Below, in pieces: positions 1-8,436 of a DNA stretch of 64,000 bases. The notes beneath the pieces are model-generated. The model made no database searches. It worked only from the letters and a program-made list of their open reading frames with translations, and was not told the DNA's origin. Source of the stretch: Pseudomonas sp. 14P_8.1_Bac3 (GTDB lineage: Bacteria; Pseudomonadota; Gammaproteobacteria; Pseudomonadales; Pseudomonadaceae); contig NZ_JANLOD010000006.1 of assembly GCF_025466085.1 (NCBI RefSeq), positions 62,001 through 126,000 on the forward strand, written 5' to 3'. Position numbers and translations under genes: made by a program. Numbering within the stretch: position 1 is the first letter of the stretch; every line of letters begins with the position of its first letter.

Positions 1-28
1 CAGGGGTGGTTTCTTTCTTCATAGTCAT
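1..28 (-). CDS. 5' end of a leftward gene (truncated by window edge)
   Basis: On the minus strand an ATG at 28 opens a frame reading MTMKKETTP that runs off the window. No full RBS is visible. The start is 30 bp from the operator at 58-71. A possible divergent promoter (TTGATA at 61-56, 17 bp, TAATTT at 38-33) reads towards it. The first residues faintly resemble the start of the TetR gene at 2475-3119 (MKTTAEPTT), which is likewise divergent from a CocE paralogue. A second TetR-type regulator is therefore a reasonable guess, but nine residues prove nothing. Confidence 0.3.
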
Positions 29-57
29 ATCCAAATTATTACGAAACATCGTCCATA

Positions 58-71
58 TCAACGACTGTTGA
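58..71. promoter_or_regulatory. Operator site 1, TCAAC-N4-GTTGA
   Basis: Inverted repeat TCAAC-GACT-GTTGA. The same half-sites with the same 4-bp spacer occur at 3189-3208 and 44381-44394. In all three cases the right arm overlaps the -35 hexamer of a promoter in the same register. It is probably bound by the TetR-family protein at 2475-3119 or a paralogue encoded to the left. Confidence 0.6.
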
Positions 72-96
72 ATTAATTTCCTGATCGCCGTACCTT
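68..96 (+). promoter_or_regulatory. Promoter of CocE hydrolase 1
   Basis: TTGAAT (68-73), 17-bp spacer, TACCTT (91-96). A start near 103 gives a leader of about 36 nt to the ATG at 139, with AAGGA at 131-135 as RBS. The geometry matches the promoter at 3202-3230 exactly. Confidence 0.55.
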
Positions 97-138
97 ACTG
101 GAATCGATCCCATAATCAAGAACAATAAGGAATCCAGC

Positions 139-2400
139 ATGAGTCTGTCTCCTGCACCTGCACTGAGCCCCGTATTGACAGGTATTTTTGCCGGCCCGAT
201 CGCCGGACTCAAATACCAGACCCCTACGCTCTCCGGCGTGACCTCCGCCAATGGCGAATTCCACTACCGCGCCGGCGAAGCCATCAGCTTTCGGGTCGGC
301 GGGATCGTGTTGGGCGCCCTACAGGCCGCGCCGCGCCTCAACCTGGCGCAACTGGCCAATCGTGTCGACGGCAAGATCGACAAGCTACTCGATCCGTCGG
401 TCACCAACCTCGCCCGCTTCGTCCATACCCTGGATCAGCAAGGCAACATCGAGTCAGGCGTCAATATTGCGCCCGTGGTGCACGAGCTGATTGGCACAAC
501 ACCCATCAATTTCAGCCCTCCCGTGATGCCGATGGGCCAAGGTGGCGTCGTCGACTTCGCCAATGATCCGACTTTGCTGCTGATCCTCGAAACGCTGAAC
601 GCCACGCCCGGTGTTTTCACCGACAAGATGCCACGCACGCTGTGCGATGCCGCCACCAGTCGTAACGAATTGCGCCGCAATATTCGCGGCATCATCAAAA
701 TGACTGATGTGCGTATTCCATTGCGCGACGGCTCTTACGTTTGTGCCGACGTTTTCCGCCCGGCGGATCCGGGCCAATACCCGATCGTCATGAGCAAGGG
801 CTTTTACGGCAAGAGCTTTTATCACGACTGCATTTGCAACGAGGCCGACGTCCTGCGCAAGGAGCAAATGGAGGATCGTTATTTCTCCGGCAATCCGGAT
901 GGCGCCCAATACGAAAACCACGAGACCGTCGACACGTCGGTCTGGGTGCCGGAAGGCTACGTGTGCATCCGCGTTGACGCGCGTGGCGTGTGCAAAAGCC
1001 CGGGCCTGCAAGCGCCCTTCAGCGTTCAGGAAGCCGAGGATTATTACGACGCCATCGAATGGGCAGGCACTCAGCCTTGGTCCAATGGCAACGTCGGTTT
1101 GTGGGGAATGTCTTACCTGGCCATGGCGCAACACAGCGTGGCCAGCCTGCAGCCTTCGCACCTCAAGGCGATGATCGCGCAAGGCACCGATGCCGACATT
1201 TACAACGAGGCCTTGTACGGCGGCGGCATTTTCGGTTCCGGTTTCTGGAACTGGTGGTGGAAGATCTGGTCGGGCAACAACCACTGTGGCGAGCGCCCGG
1301 AAACCGACTGGATGGCCCGCGTGCTGGCGACACCGTTCAACGACATCAACGCCTATGGCCCGCGCGGCAGCATCTTCATGCGTCCGGACATGAGCAAAGC
1401 CACGGCGCCGGTCTGGATCGTCGGCCCGCAAGTTGGCGCGATCATCCACCAACTCGGCAGCAGCGAAACCTACATCCGCTCCACCGCGGCCAAAGCGAGA
1501 AAATTCGATTTCGCCGATGCCTGGTTCCCGGACTCCTACAGCAACAAATCGATCGCCGAACACATGCGTTACTTCGATTACTGGCTCAAGGGCATCGACA
1601 ACGGCGTGATGGAAGAAGCGCCGGTACGGGTTCAGGTGCGAACCGGCAACGGTGCCCACTTCGTTCTGCATGAACACGAATGGCCGATTGCGCGAACCGA
1701 ATACCGCCGCTGGTACCTGGATGCACGTCCTTCAAACTGGCAGAACGATAGTCGTCGTGCCAACGTGCTACGCATCACCGAATCGGTGCCAACAGAGCAA
1801 AGCCGCGCCGAGTACGACGCGCACCTCGATCTGGGCACGCCAACCCTCGCGCCGGCAGGCTCCAGTGACGGCACGCCACGCTGGTCGACCGGCATCTCGT
1901 TCGTCAGCGAGCCGATGAGCGAAGACATGACGCTCGCCGGCTACATGAAGGTCGGTCTGTGGGTGGAGTCCACCAGCGAAGACATGGATGTATTTGTCTC
2001 GCTGCGCATTCTCGATGAGCAAGACCGGGAGATTCGCTACGAATCCGTGGTGCTGCCGGTGGATCCGGTGCACATCCACCCGGTAGGGCATGGCTTGTTG
2101 AAAGTGTCCCGCCGTGCGCTGGACGCCGAACGCACTACCGAATATTGGCCGGTGCACACCCACCTGGAGAAGGACTGCGCGCCGCTGCAGCGAGGAGACA
2201 TCGTGCCGGTCGAAATCGGCCTCAACCCGAGCACCGCGAGGATCCGCAAAGGCTGCCGTCTGCTGGTGGATATCCAGCCCTATGCGCCGGCCGGCGTACC
2301 GGTTCGTGCGTATGACAAGAGCTATCACGTCGATGCTGTGAACCGCATTTACACCGGGCCGGAGTACCCGAGTTTCCTGCAACTGCCGATCGTTCCCTGA
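139..2400 (+). CDS. CocE/NonD-family serine hydrolase with N-terminal extension (paralogue 1)
   Basis: 753 aa, probably cytoplasmic as no signal peptide is visible. Residues about 190-750 match the CocE/X-Pro dipeptidyl-peptidase (S15) hydrolase family. The nucleophile elbow is GMSY with Ser325. The C-terminal beta-jelly-roll part contains the usual TGISFVSEPM and RLLVDIQPYAP stretches. Family members cleave esters or amides such as cocaine or beta-lactam side chains; the substrate here is unknown. Residues about 12-170 form an extra domain (AGLKYQT, SGVTSANGEFHY, IVLGALQ, LARFVHTLDQQGN) that resembles modules of secreted bacterial proteins and is not part of standard CocE. The closest relative in the window is the gene at 3283-5625. 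It is transcribed from the operator-controlled promoter at 68-96. Confidence 0.9.
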   Translation: MSLSPAPALSPVLTGIFAGPIAGLKYQTPTLSGVTSANGEFHYRAGEAISFRVGGIVLGALQAAPRLNLAQLANRVDGKIDKLLDPSVTNLARFVHTLDQQGNIESGVNIAPVVHELIGTTPINFSPPVMPMGQGGVVDFANDPTLLLILETLNATPGVFTDKMPRTLCDAATSRNELRRNIRGIIKMTDVRIPLRDGSYVCADVFRPADPGQYPIVMSKGFYGKSFYHDCICNEADVLRKEQMEDRYFSGNPDGAQYENHETVDTSVWVPEGYVCIRVDARGVCKSPGLQAPFSVQEAEDYYDAIEWAGTQPWSNGNVGLWGMSYLAMAQHSVASLQPSHLKAMIAQGTDADIYNEALYGGGIFGSGFWNWWWKIWSGNNHCGERPETDWMARVLATPFNDINAYGPRGSIFMRPDMSKATAPVWIVGPQVGAIIHQLGSSETYIRSTAAKARKFDFADAWFPDSYSNKSIAEHMRYFDYWLKGIDNGVMEEAPVRVQVRTGNGAHFVLHEHEWPIARTEYRRWYLDARPSNWQNDSRRANVLRITESVPTEQSRAEYDAHLDLGTPTLAPAGSSDGTPRWSTGISFVSEPMSEDMTLAGYMKVGLWVESTSEDMDVFVSLRILDEQDREIRYESVVLPVDPVHIHPVGHGLLKVSRRALDAERTTEYWPVHTHLEKDCAPLQRGDIVPVEIGLNPSTARIRKGCRLLVDIQPYAPAGVPVRAYDKSYHVDAVNRIYTGPEYPSFLQLPIVP

Positions 2401-2430
2401 CCGATCAAGCGTTTTAGCCTTGAACGGAAC

Positions 2431-2467
2431 CATGGTGTTCACCTGACGTAATGAGGTGAACACCATG
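2431..2467. terminator. Hairpin between convergent genes
   Basis: A perfect 14-bp stem (CATGGTGTTCACCT / AGGTGAACACCATG) closes a 9-nt loop. It lies 30 bp after the hydrolase stop and 7 bp before the stop of the convergent TetR gene. There is no clear T-tract on either side, so it may act as a bidirectional terminator or an mRNA end-stabilising hairpin. Confidence 0.6.
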
Positions 2468-2474
2468 CCCCCAA

Positions 2475-3119
2475 TCAGTCAGTGGCGGTTGCACACTTTG
2501 GCGGTGGCAGCAGCGTGTGCTGAATCGCCGGGGCAACCACCGCCACTAACGTTTCCCGATCGGTTGCGGCAAGAATCGGCACGCCGATGATTTGCCGCCC
2601 GGTCACAATCCCCACGAGCATGGACAACGCAAGGCCTGCGCGCAGGCGAGCGTCTTGCCCAAGCGATTCACCTGCGCCTGCGATCAACCGCGACTCAATG
2701 TAGTCGCGCAGTTGCAGACGTGCCTGCTCGTTGACCATCGCATTTCTGAGCATCGCCATCAGCGGCTCCGACTCCTCTGGCGCGCCCTCCCACGCCTGTA
2801 GGAACGCGCGAACCACGCGCTCTCCGAGGTGCTCGTCGGTGCCGGTGAAAACCGCGCTGAGCTTCTCCAGAGCCGATTCCGGGATATTCATTACCGCCGC
2901 AAACAGCTCGTCTTTAGAGCGGAAAAACTGCATGACCATGGATACGTCAACGCCGGCATCGGCGGCGACGCGGCGTATCGTGGTCGCACCGAAACCGTCG
3001 GTGGCGAAACGCGCACGTGCGGCTTCAAGCACCGTTTGACGACTGTTGCCCGAGCCCGGCCGCCGCCCCGTTTTGATTTCTCGGGCATCCGCTGTGGTGG
3101 GTTCTGCTGTGGTTTTCAT
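2475..3119 (-). CDS. TetR/AcrR-family transcriptional regulator
   Basis: 214 aa with start ATG at 3119 (MKTTAEPTT). A longer frame to 3185 would place the start next to the operator and has no RBS, so I reject it. The N-terminal HTH is typical: TVLEAARARFATDGF, then TTIRRVAADAGVDVSMVMQFF, with F-R-S-K-D-E-L-F following. The C-terminal part is a ligand domain of the TetR_C type. The gene is divergent from the CocE hydrolase at 3283. The perfect palindrome at 3189-3208 lies between them. I infer that it represses its own gene and CocE promoters at 68-96, 3202-3230 and 44356-44384, with a product or substrate of the pathway as inducer. Confidence 0.9.
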   Translation of the reverse strand: MKTTAEPTTADAREIKTGRRPGSGNSRQTVLEAARARFATDGFGATTIRRVAADAGVDVSMVMQFFRSKDELFAAVMNIPESALEKLSAVFTGTDEHLGERVVRAFLQAWEGAPEESEPLMAMLRNAMVNEQARLQLRDYIESRLIAGAGESLGQDARLRAGLALSMLVGIVTGRQIIGVPILAATDRETLVAVVAPAIQHTLLPPPKCATATD

Positions 3120-3188
3120 GGCGCCGGTATTCCCTGTGCGTAGACATTTTTCTTTGTTCAGTGTGTCGAGATACATGCTATACATAAA

Positions 3189-3208
3189 AACTCAACACGT
3201 GTTGAGTT
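3189..3208. promoter_or_regulatory. Operator site 2, perfect 20-bp palindrome
   Basis: AACTCAACACGTGTTGAGTT is a perfect 20-bp palindrome in the TetR-CocE2 intergenic region. Its core TCAAC-ACGT-GTTGA is shared with sites at 58-71 and 44381-44394. It covers the -35 hexamer of the rightward promoter and is placed to affect the leftward tetR promoter too. Confidence 0.8.
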
Positions 3209-3230
3209 AATCAGAAATCAGGCCTACACT
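3202..3230 (+). promoter_or_regulatory. Promoter of CocE hydrolase 2
   Basis: TTGAGT (3202-3207), 17-bp spacer, TACACT (3225-3230). A start near 3237 gives a leader of about 46 nt to the ATG at 3283. The -35 is inside the palindrome at 3189-3208. Confidence 0.6.
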
Positions 3231-3282
3231 CGCGCCGCTGCACTGCGCAATACCAAGATCTGCACTACAAGAGGACCTCTAC

Positions 3283-5625
3283 ATGAGCGATACCCTGCAG
3301 ACTTTTACCCACGCCACGGCGTTGCACGCTGACGGTAGCGGACACGATGTCCGCATGCTGCAAACTGGTCTGTTTTCCGGTCCGGTCGCCGGCCTCAGGT
3401 ATCAGACTTCCACCCTCAGTGGGCTGACGAACGAAAACGGTGAGTTCCACTACCGCAAGGGCGAGCGAGTCGCCTTCCTGGTAGGCAACACGTCGATCGG
3501 CTCTGCACTCGGCGCACCACGCCTCAATCTGGCAGACATCGTCAGCCGCGTGGACGGCAACATCAACAAGCTGCTTGACGCCGGGCTGACCAACATTGCC
3601 CGCTTCCTCTGCTCGCTCGACCGCGATGGAAATCTGGACGGTGGCATCTGCATCGACCCGGCAGCACACGACATTATCGGCAGGTATCGCCTCAATTTCC
3701 GCCACGATATTTCGTTTGCCGGTCTCGCGCTGAACCCGGTGCTTGAGTTTGAACAGGATCCCTTGATCGCCTCTGTACTCGCTGAGCTTTCGGCCGCTGG
3801 TGTCTTTACCGATCGTACACCGCGCCAGCTCTGTCATGCGGCGACTGCACGCAATGAAATCCGGCGGAATATTCTGGGCATTTTGCGTTTCAAAGACGTC
3901 AGGATCCCCCTGAAAAACGGCCTGCACGTGTACGCGGACGTGTTCCGTCCAGCCAAGCCAGGCCGCTTTCCGGTCATCATGAATTGCGGCCCTTATGGCC
4001 GGGCGTTCTATCACCATTCGATTGCCGATGATGCCGATTTCGCCGCCCACGAGGACCTGGAGGAGCGCTATTTTCACGGCAATCCCGAAGGGCAAGTCTT
4101 TGAGAATCACGAAACGGCCAATACGGTGGATTGGGTTCCGCATGACTATGTGCTGGTGCGCGTTGATGGCCCTGGCTCGGGCAAAAATCCAGGAACACTG
4201 GCGCCCTTTGGCATAGAGACGGCCGAAGCCTTTCGCGATGCGATTGATTGGGCGGGAGTGCAGGGCTGGTCGAACGGCAACGTCGGGCTGTGGGGCATGT
4301 CGTACTACGCGATGAGCCAGCACGCAGCGGCAAGCCTTCAGCCGCAGCATTTGAAAGCAATGATCGCCATTGGCACCGATGTTGATCTGTACGATGAGGT
4401 CGCTTACACCGGGGGCATCCTCAATGAGGAGTTTTTCAGCCACTGGTACAAGGCCGGCGTACTGGCTGCGGTGTGTGGTGAACCCACCGCAGTCGACTTT
4501 ATCGGCATGCTCAAGGAGGCCACGTTCAAGGACTCGGATACCACCAAGGCATTCGGCCCGCGCTCCACGATTTTGATGAACCCGGACATGAGCAAAGTGA
4601 ACGTTCCTCTTTGGGCCATCGCCTGCACAACGCACATGGCGCACTTCCATCAACTCGGCAGCAGCGAGGCCTATCTGGCCACGAACACGGCGTCCAAGAA
4701 GATCGATTTCTGGGAAGACTGGTTCACCAAAGCCTATTCGCGAACCGCCATCGCCGACCATCGGGCTTTTTTTGACCATTGGTTGAAAGGCATCGACAAC
4801 GGCATCATGGACACCCCTCCGGTGCGTCTTGAGATTCGAAGTGGAAACGGCGCTTCCTACATTCAGGAAGAACACGAATGGCCCATCGCAAGAACGGACT
4901 ATCCGCGATGGTTCTTCGACGCGACGCCATCGGACTGGCAAGGTGACGAACACCGCGATGACTTTCTACGCCTGACGTTGACCCCTCCGGTCGTCCACCG
5001 CAAGGCAGATTACTCCGCGCAAATTCCGTTGCCGCTGCGCACGGGGATACCGCCGTGTTTTCTTCCCGTTAAACCACCCTCAGTACTGGAAATCTGGAAA
5101 ACCGGCCTTTCTTTCATCAGTGAGCCAATGACGGAGGACAAGGTGTTCGCCGGGTATGGCAAAGCGAAGCTGTGGGTGTCTTCCACCAGCGCGGACATGG
5201 ACATCTTCGTGAGTCTGCGTGTACTCGATGAAACCGGCCAGGAAGTCGACTATGCCGGCCCGACCACGATGGGCATGAACGTGCCCAACTACCCCTTGGC
5301 CAAGGGCTGGCTGAAGGCATCCCATCGCAAAGTGGATGCAGCGCGTACCACCGACTACACGGTCAAGCACACGCACCTCAAAGCCGACTATGCACCGCTT
5401 GAAAGCGATGAAGTGGTGATGGTTGAAATCGAGATCATTCCCAACACAGCGTTGATCCGCAAAGGTTACCGCCTGCGTGTGGATATCCAGCCTTTCGATG
5501 GGGTCGATCACGGCCCTCGGCACGGATACGACAGTGCCTACCACGACGGCGCACGAAACACGGTCTACACCGGGCCGGATCGCCAGGGTTTTATCCAGCT
5601 ACCGATTGTTCCAGCGAAAACGTAG
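3283..5625 (+). CDS. CocE/NonD-family serine hydrolase with N-terminal extension (paralogue 2)
   Basis: 780 aa, start ATG after an AGAGGA ribosome site. It is a full-length paralogue of 139-2400. The same N-terminal module (residues about 27-190: VAGLRYQTSTLSG, NENGEFHYRKGE, IARFLCSLDRDGN) is fused to an S15/CocE alpha/beta-hydrolase. The nucleophile is Ser340 in GMSYYAMSQ, and the C-terminal jelly roll ends with a TVYTGPDRQGFIQLPIVP tail. The catalytic Asp and His were not assigned residue by residue. It is followed at 36 bp by the NTF2-like gene, so the two are probably co-transcribed. The predicted reaction is hydrolysis of an ester or amide in the cytoplasm. The tandem paralogues may differ in acyl or alcohol specificity. 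Confidence 0.9.
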   Translation: MSDTLQTFTHATALHADGSGHDVRMLQTGLFSGPVAGLRYQTSTLSGLTNENGEFHYRKGERVAFLVGNTSIGSALGAPRLNLADIVSRVDGNINKLLDAGLTNIARFLCSLDRDGNLDGGICIDPAAHDIIGRYRLNFRHDISFAGLALNPVLEFEQDPLIASVLAELSAAGVFTDRTPRQLCHAATARNEIRRNILGILRFKDVRIPLKNGLHVYADVFRPAKPGRFPVIMNCGPYGRAFYHHSIADDADFAAHEDLEERYFHGNPEGQVFENHETANTVDWVPHDYVLVRVDGPGSGKNPGTLAPFGIETAEAFRDAIDWAGVQGWSNGNVGLWGMSYYAMSQHAAASLQPQHLKAMIAIGTDVDLYDEVAYTGGILNEEFFSHWYKAGVLAAVCGEPTAVDFIGMLKEATFKDSDTTKAFGPRSTILMNPDMSKVNVPLWAIACTTHMAHFHQLGSSEAYLATNTASKKIDFWEDWFTKAYSRTAIADHRAFFDHWLKGIDNGIMDTPPVRLEIRSGNGASYIQEEHEWPIARTDYPRWFFDATPSDWQGDEHRDDFLRLTLTPPVVHRKADYSAQIPLPLRTGIPPCFLPVKPPSVLEIWKTGLSFISEPMTEDKVFAGYGKAKLWVSSTSADMDIFVSLRVLDETGQEVDYAGPTTMGMNVPNYPLAKGWLKASHRKVDAARTTDYTVKHTHLKADYAPLESDEVVMVEIEIIPNTALIRKGYRLRVDIQPFDGVDHGPRHGYDSAYHDGARNTVYTGPDRQGFIQLPIVPAKT

Positions 5626-5661
5626 TTGCACCTCTAACAACAATGAATACGGGAGATAGCC

Positions 5662-6216
5662 ATGACGCTCGAAGAACTTGCCGCGCGCACCGAAATTCAC
5701 GATGTCCTGCTGCGCTATTGCCGTGGCCTGGACCGGATCGACATGTCACTGGTACGCGGCGCCTTTCATAAAGACGCCTACATCCACTTTCCAGAAAGCC
5801 TCCATGTCGGAGGCGCCGAGGGCTTTTTTCAGTTCCTGACGGATGAAATGCCCCGATTTGATCGTACTCAGCACTTCCTGGGAAATAGCCTGGTCGAATT
5901 CGATGGCCCCGAGATTGCCTACGTCGAAACCTACCTGCAGGCTGATCACGCCGCTTCAGAGCGTCACCACTGGAGCGGCGATACGGTTAAATTATGGGCG
6001 CGCTACTTTGATCGATTTGAACGCCGCGACGGCGTGTGGCTCATTGCCGAGCGTCGGCTTATGGTCGACTTGATGTACCGCTATCCCAAGGGAAACTGGT
6101 TCGACGATCATCCGGACGCTTCCGGCAGTCCCCGTGACGGGACTGATCGGGTACTGCGCAAGGTAGCCGGGTTTTCGGGCACGCCGATCGCAGATCGGTC
6201 ACTCGCAGACGCTTGA
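5662..6216 (+). CDS. NTF2-like/SnoaL-type protein
   Basis: 184 aa, ATG preceded by GGGAGA. It has the opening typical of SnoaL-like NTF2-fold proteins (LEELAARTEIHDVLLRYCRG, then DAYIHF) and a single cone-shaped alpha+beta domain to about residue 140. Family members include scytalone dehydratase-type enzymes, ring-hydroxylating dioxygenase beta subunits and polyketide cyclases; many have no known role. It lies 36 bp downstream of CocE hydrolase 2 and is likely co-expressed. A second NTF2-like gene lies at 11198-11722. A dehydratase or isomerase role on the hydrolase product is possible but unproven. Confidence 0.8.
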   Translation: MTLEELAARTEIHDVLLRYCRGLDRIDMSLVRGAFHKDAYIHFPESLHVGGAEGFFQFLTDEMPRFDRTQHFLGNSLVEFDGPEIAYVETYLQADHAASERHHWSGDTVKLWARYFDRFERRDGVWLIAERRLMVDLMYRYPKGNWFDDHPDASGSPRDGTDRVLRKVAGFSGTPIADRSLADA

Positions 6217-6225
6217 CCGACGATC

Positions 6226-6250
6226 ACCAGAGGGGCAATGCCCCTCTGGT
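6226..6250. terminator. Strong hairpin between convergent genes
   Basis: ACCAGAGGGGC-AAT-GCCCCTCTGGT, an 11-bp perfect GC-rich stem between the NTF2-like gene (+) and the LysR gene (-). It is likely a bidirectional terminator. Confidence 0.75.
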
Positions 6251-6273
6251 CCTCCCCCTGAAAACCCCCTTGA

Positions 6274-7248
6274 TTACTGCAACCGGCGAACCGCCGGTTG
6301 GTTGCCAAACCGAAAACTGCCCAGTAACTGAATATGCTCCTGGGTCACCTGTTGGATTGCACTGATCGCCGCCACCATCAGCGCTGAAGGCGTTGGCCGC
6401 GCCGGTTGCACCAACAGCAACTCCAGCGTCAGTCCGGCACCGGCAAAGGGGTTGATCCTGAAGTCTCGTTCTGCGGGTTCAACACTGAAATCGTGGACGA
6501 ATAGCAGACCGGGAAGAATCGCCATCCACTCGCTCTGCCTGATCAGGTCGAGCGTCGCCAGCACAGCGTCGAGCTGGTAACAGGGGCCCGGCCCCGACAG
6601 CGCGTCCAGCTGTGAACCGATCCACTGCGCATACTCGCGACTGTCAGGTGCCAGCAGCTTGAACCCTGTCAGCTCGTCGAGCTCAATGAACTCGCCATGC
6701 TCGAAGCCACTGTCATGGGTAATTGACGAGACCAGAAACGCAGGTGTGGCGGCAAACACGGTCGTGGACAGATCCGCCGGTGGCTGCGAAATCGACGGAA
6801 TGATCGCAAAGTCGAGTTCGCCGGCCCGGACCCTGTCGATCAGCATATTGCTGGGAGCATCGATCACCGCGATAGAAGCGTTGGGGTTCTGCGACATCAG
6901 GCGCAGATAGGCCGGCGCGAGCTGATAGGTCGCCAGTGTCGGCGTTACCCCGAATCGGACTTCGCCGGACAGGCCCTGCTCGAAGGTGTCCAACGCCAGC
7001 AGAGCCTTGGAATTGGCCGCCACCACCTCCAGACAATGCTGGTAAAACGAGGTGCCCGCCGCGGTAGGCTCTACACCTTTCTGCCGGTCGAACAGCTGTA
7101 CGCCGAGCATTTCTTCGATCTGTTTTATGTGCTGGGAAATGCCGGACTGAGTGGCGAACTCACGTGCCGCCGCGGCAGTGAACGATCGTGTCTCGTACAC
7201 CGCCACAAACATTTGCATCTCCCGCAGACCGGGCAGCGAGTCATTCAT
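6274..7248 (-). CDS. LysR-family transcriptional regulator (tandem copy A)
   Basis: 324 aa. I chose ATG 7248 (MNDSLPGL) over ATG 7263 because it aligns with the start of the upstream LysR paralogue. The N-terminal winged HTH (MQMFVAVYETRSFTAAAA, QSGISQHIKQIEEMLGVQLF) is followed by a LysR substrate-binding domain (about residues 95-300). Its start overlaps the end of the LysR gene at 7241-8221 by 8 bp, so the two are translationally coupled. Both probably regulate one of the neighbouring aromatic operons. The ligand is unknown. Confidence 0.92.
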   Translation of the reverse strand: MNDSLPGLREMQMFVAVYETRSFTAAAAREFATQSGISQHIKQIEEMLGVQLFDRQKGVEPTAAGTSFYQHCLEVVAANSKALLALDTFEQGLSGEVRFGVTPTLATYQLAPAYLRLMSQNPNASIAVIDAPSNMLIDRVRAGELDFAIIPSISQPPADLSTTVFAATPAFLVSSITHDSGFEHGEFIELDELTGFKLLAPDSREYAQWIGSQLDALSGPGPCYQLDAVLATLDLIRQSEWMAILPGLLFVHDFSVEPAERDFRINPFAGAGLTLELLLVQPARPTPSALMVAAISAIQQVTQEHIQLLGSFRFGNQPAVRRLQ

Positions 7249-8221
7249 GGCGCGGTCTCTCATTGAAGTCTGCGTTTGACGACTGCTCGCCGTGGGCGAT
7301 ACGGATCGGTATCGCGTTGATTTCTTCGGTGGCTTTCTTCAAAAACTCGATGAAGTTCCGGGCAATCGTCGACAAGGGTTTGCGCGCCGGCTCTACCAGC
7401 AGCATTTCGTCCCAGAGAATGGGATCGGCCAGCGGGTTAAGCGTGAAGCGCTTGCGGCGTAGATCGTCGGCGATAAACAGCCCGGAAATAATCGCCGCCC
7501 AATGGCTGGAGCGCACCAGATCCATGGCGCCCAGCATGGACTCGAACCAGTTGAGGCGCTGCACCACATGCACCTTGTGATCGATCAGGTATTGCTCCAG
7601 CAACGGCCGTCGCCCGATCGGCAGCACCAGGTGCAAGTCGTTGATGTCGCTGAGGCGCACCGGTTCGCAGTGCGGCAAGCCTGAATCAGGCGAGGACACC
7701 AGAAACGCCGGCGTTCTCGTGAACAACGATGTACTCAGCCCGACCGCCCCGCCACCGCCGTCGTAAGACATGCGTTGAGTGATGGCGAAATCCAGCATTC
7801 CACGGCGTACAGCGGTCGCGATCACGCTGCCGGCACCTTCGGTAAGGTGAACGGATACGTTGGGATACGCGGCTTCAAAAGCCAGCAGTGCGCGGCTGAA
7901 CACCGAACGCGTCATGGTCGGGATCATGCCTATACGCAGCGAACCGTCAGAGGGCTCCGCGCGATGACCGACCGCGTTGCAGGCGCTTTCGTGCTGACGC
8001 AGCAACTGCACGCATTGCTGGTAATAGGCATGACCGGCGGGGGTGGGGATAATCGTGCGGTCACGGGCGAACAGCCGCACACCCAATTGATTTTCCAACT
8101 GCCGAACGTGCGCAGACACACCGGACTGTCCCAGCCCCTCGCGGCTGGCAGCGACAGTGAAGGAGCCTTCCTCGTACACGGCAACAAACATGCGGATGTG
8201 CATCAACTTGGGGAGCATCAT
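7241..8221 (-). CDS. LysR-family transcriptional regulator (tandem copy B)
   Basis: 326 aa, two consecutive ATGs at 8221 and 8218. The HTH region reads HIRMFVAVYEEGSFTVAA, then QSGVSAHVRQLENQLGVRLF, very like its downstream neighbour; a type-2 periplasmic-binding-like effector domain follows. The paralogy plus the 8-bp overlap points to a duplication kept in tandem. Heteromeric or sequential control of one pathway is a possibility. It lies 215 bp downstream of the end of the minus-strand export/lactonase operon. Confidence 0.92.
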   Translation of the reverse strand: MMLPKLMHIRMFVAVYEEGSFTVAASREGLGQSGVSAHVRQLENQLGVRLFARDRTIIPTPAGHAYYQQCVQLLRQHESACNAVGHRAEPSDGSLRIGMIPTMTRSVFSRALLAFEAAYPNVSVHLTEGAGSVIATAVRRGMLDFAITQRMSYDGGGGAVGLSTSLFTRTPAFLVSSPDSGLPHCEPVRLSDINDLHLVLPIGRRPLLEQYLIDHKVHVVQRLNWFESMLGAMDLVRSSHWAAIISGLFIADDLRRKRFTLNPLADPILWDEMLLVEPARKPLSTIARNFIEFLKKATEEINAIPIRIAHGEQSSNADFNERPRHE

Positions 8222-8390
8222 GCGCGGAATAGTCTCTTGTTATTGCTTGCTGAACACCGTCAGCAATTTATAGGTGGCTCGTACTCTATCCATATCGGGA
8301 ATGGCTTGCCAGCCCTGATCCAACCCCGATGAACAGGAGCAAAATCAGCTGTTCCGGACAGGCGAAAGAAGGGGTTAACGAGGGAGACAA

Positions 8391-8410
8391 CGGCAAGACT
8401 GCGCTTGCCG
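8391..8410 (-). terminator. Possible terminator after the SDR-DUF1302 operon
   Basis: Short 7-bp perfect stem CGGCAAG / CTTGCCG with a 6-nt loop, 27 bp downstream of the SDR stop on the minus strand. No good T-tract follows. It sits in the 215-bp gap 8222-8436, which otherwise must hold the LysR promoter. Confidence 0.35.
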
Positions 8411-8436
8411 ATCGTCCATTAACCGGAGGATGCGCT

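Noticed and set aside
3265..4953. 562-codon minus-strand frame opposite CocE2
   Set aside because: No recognisable family and fully covered by the hydrolase.
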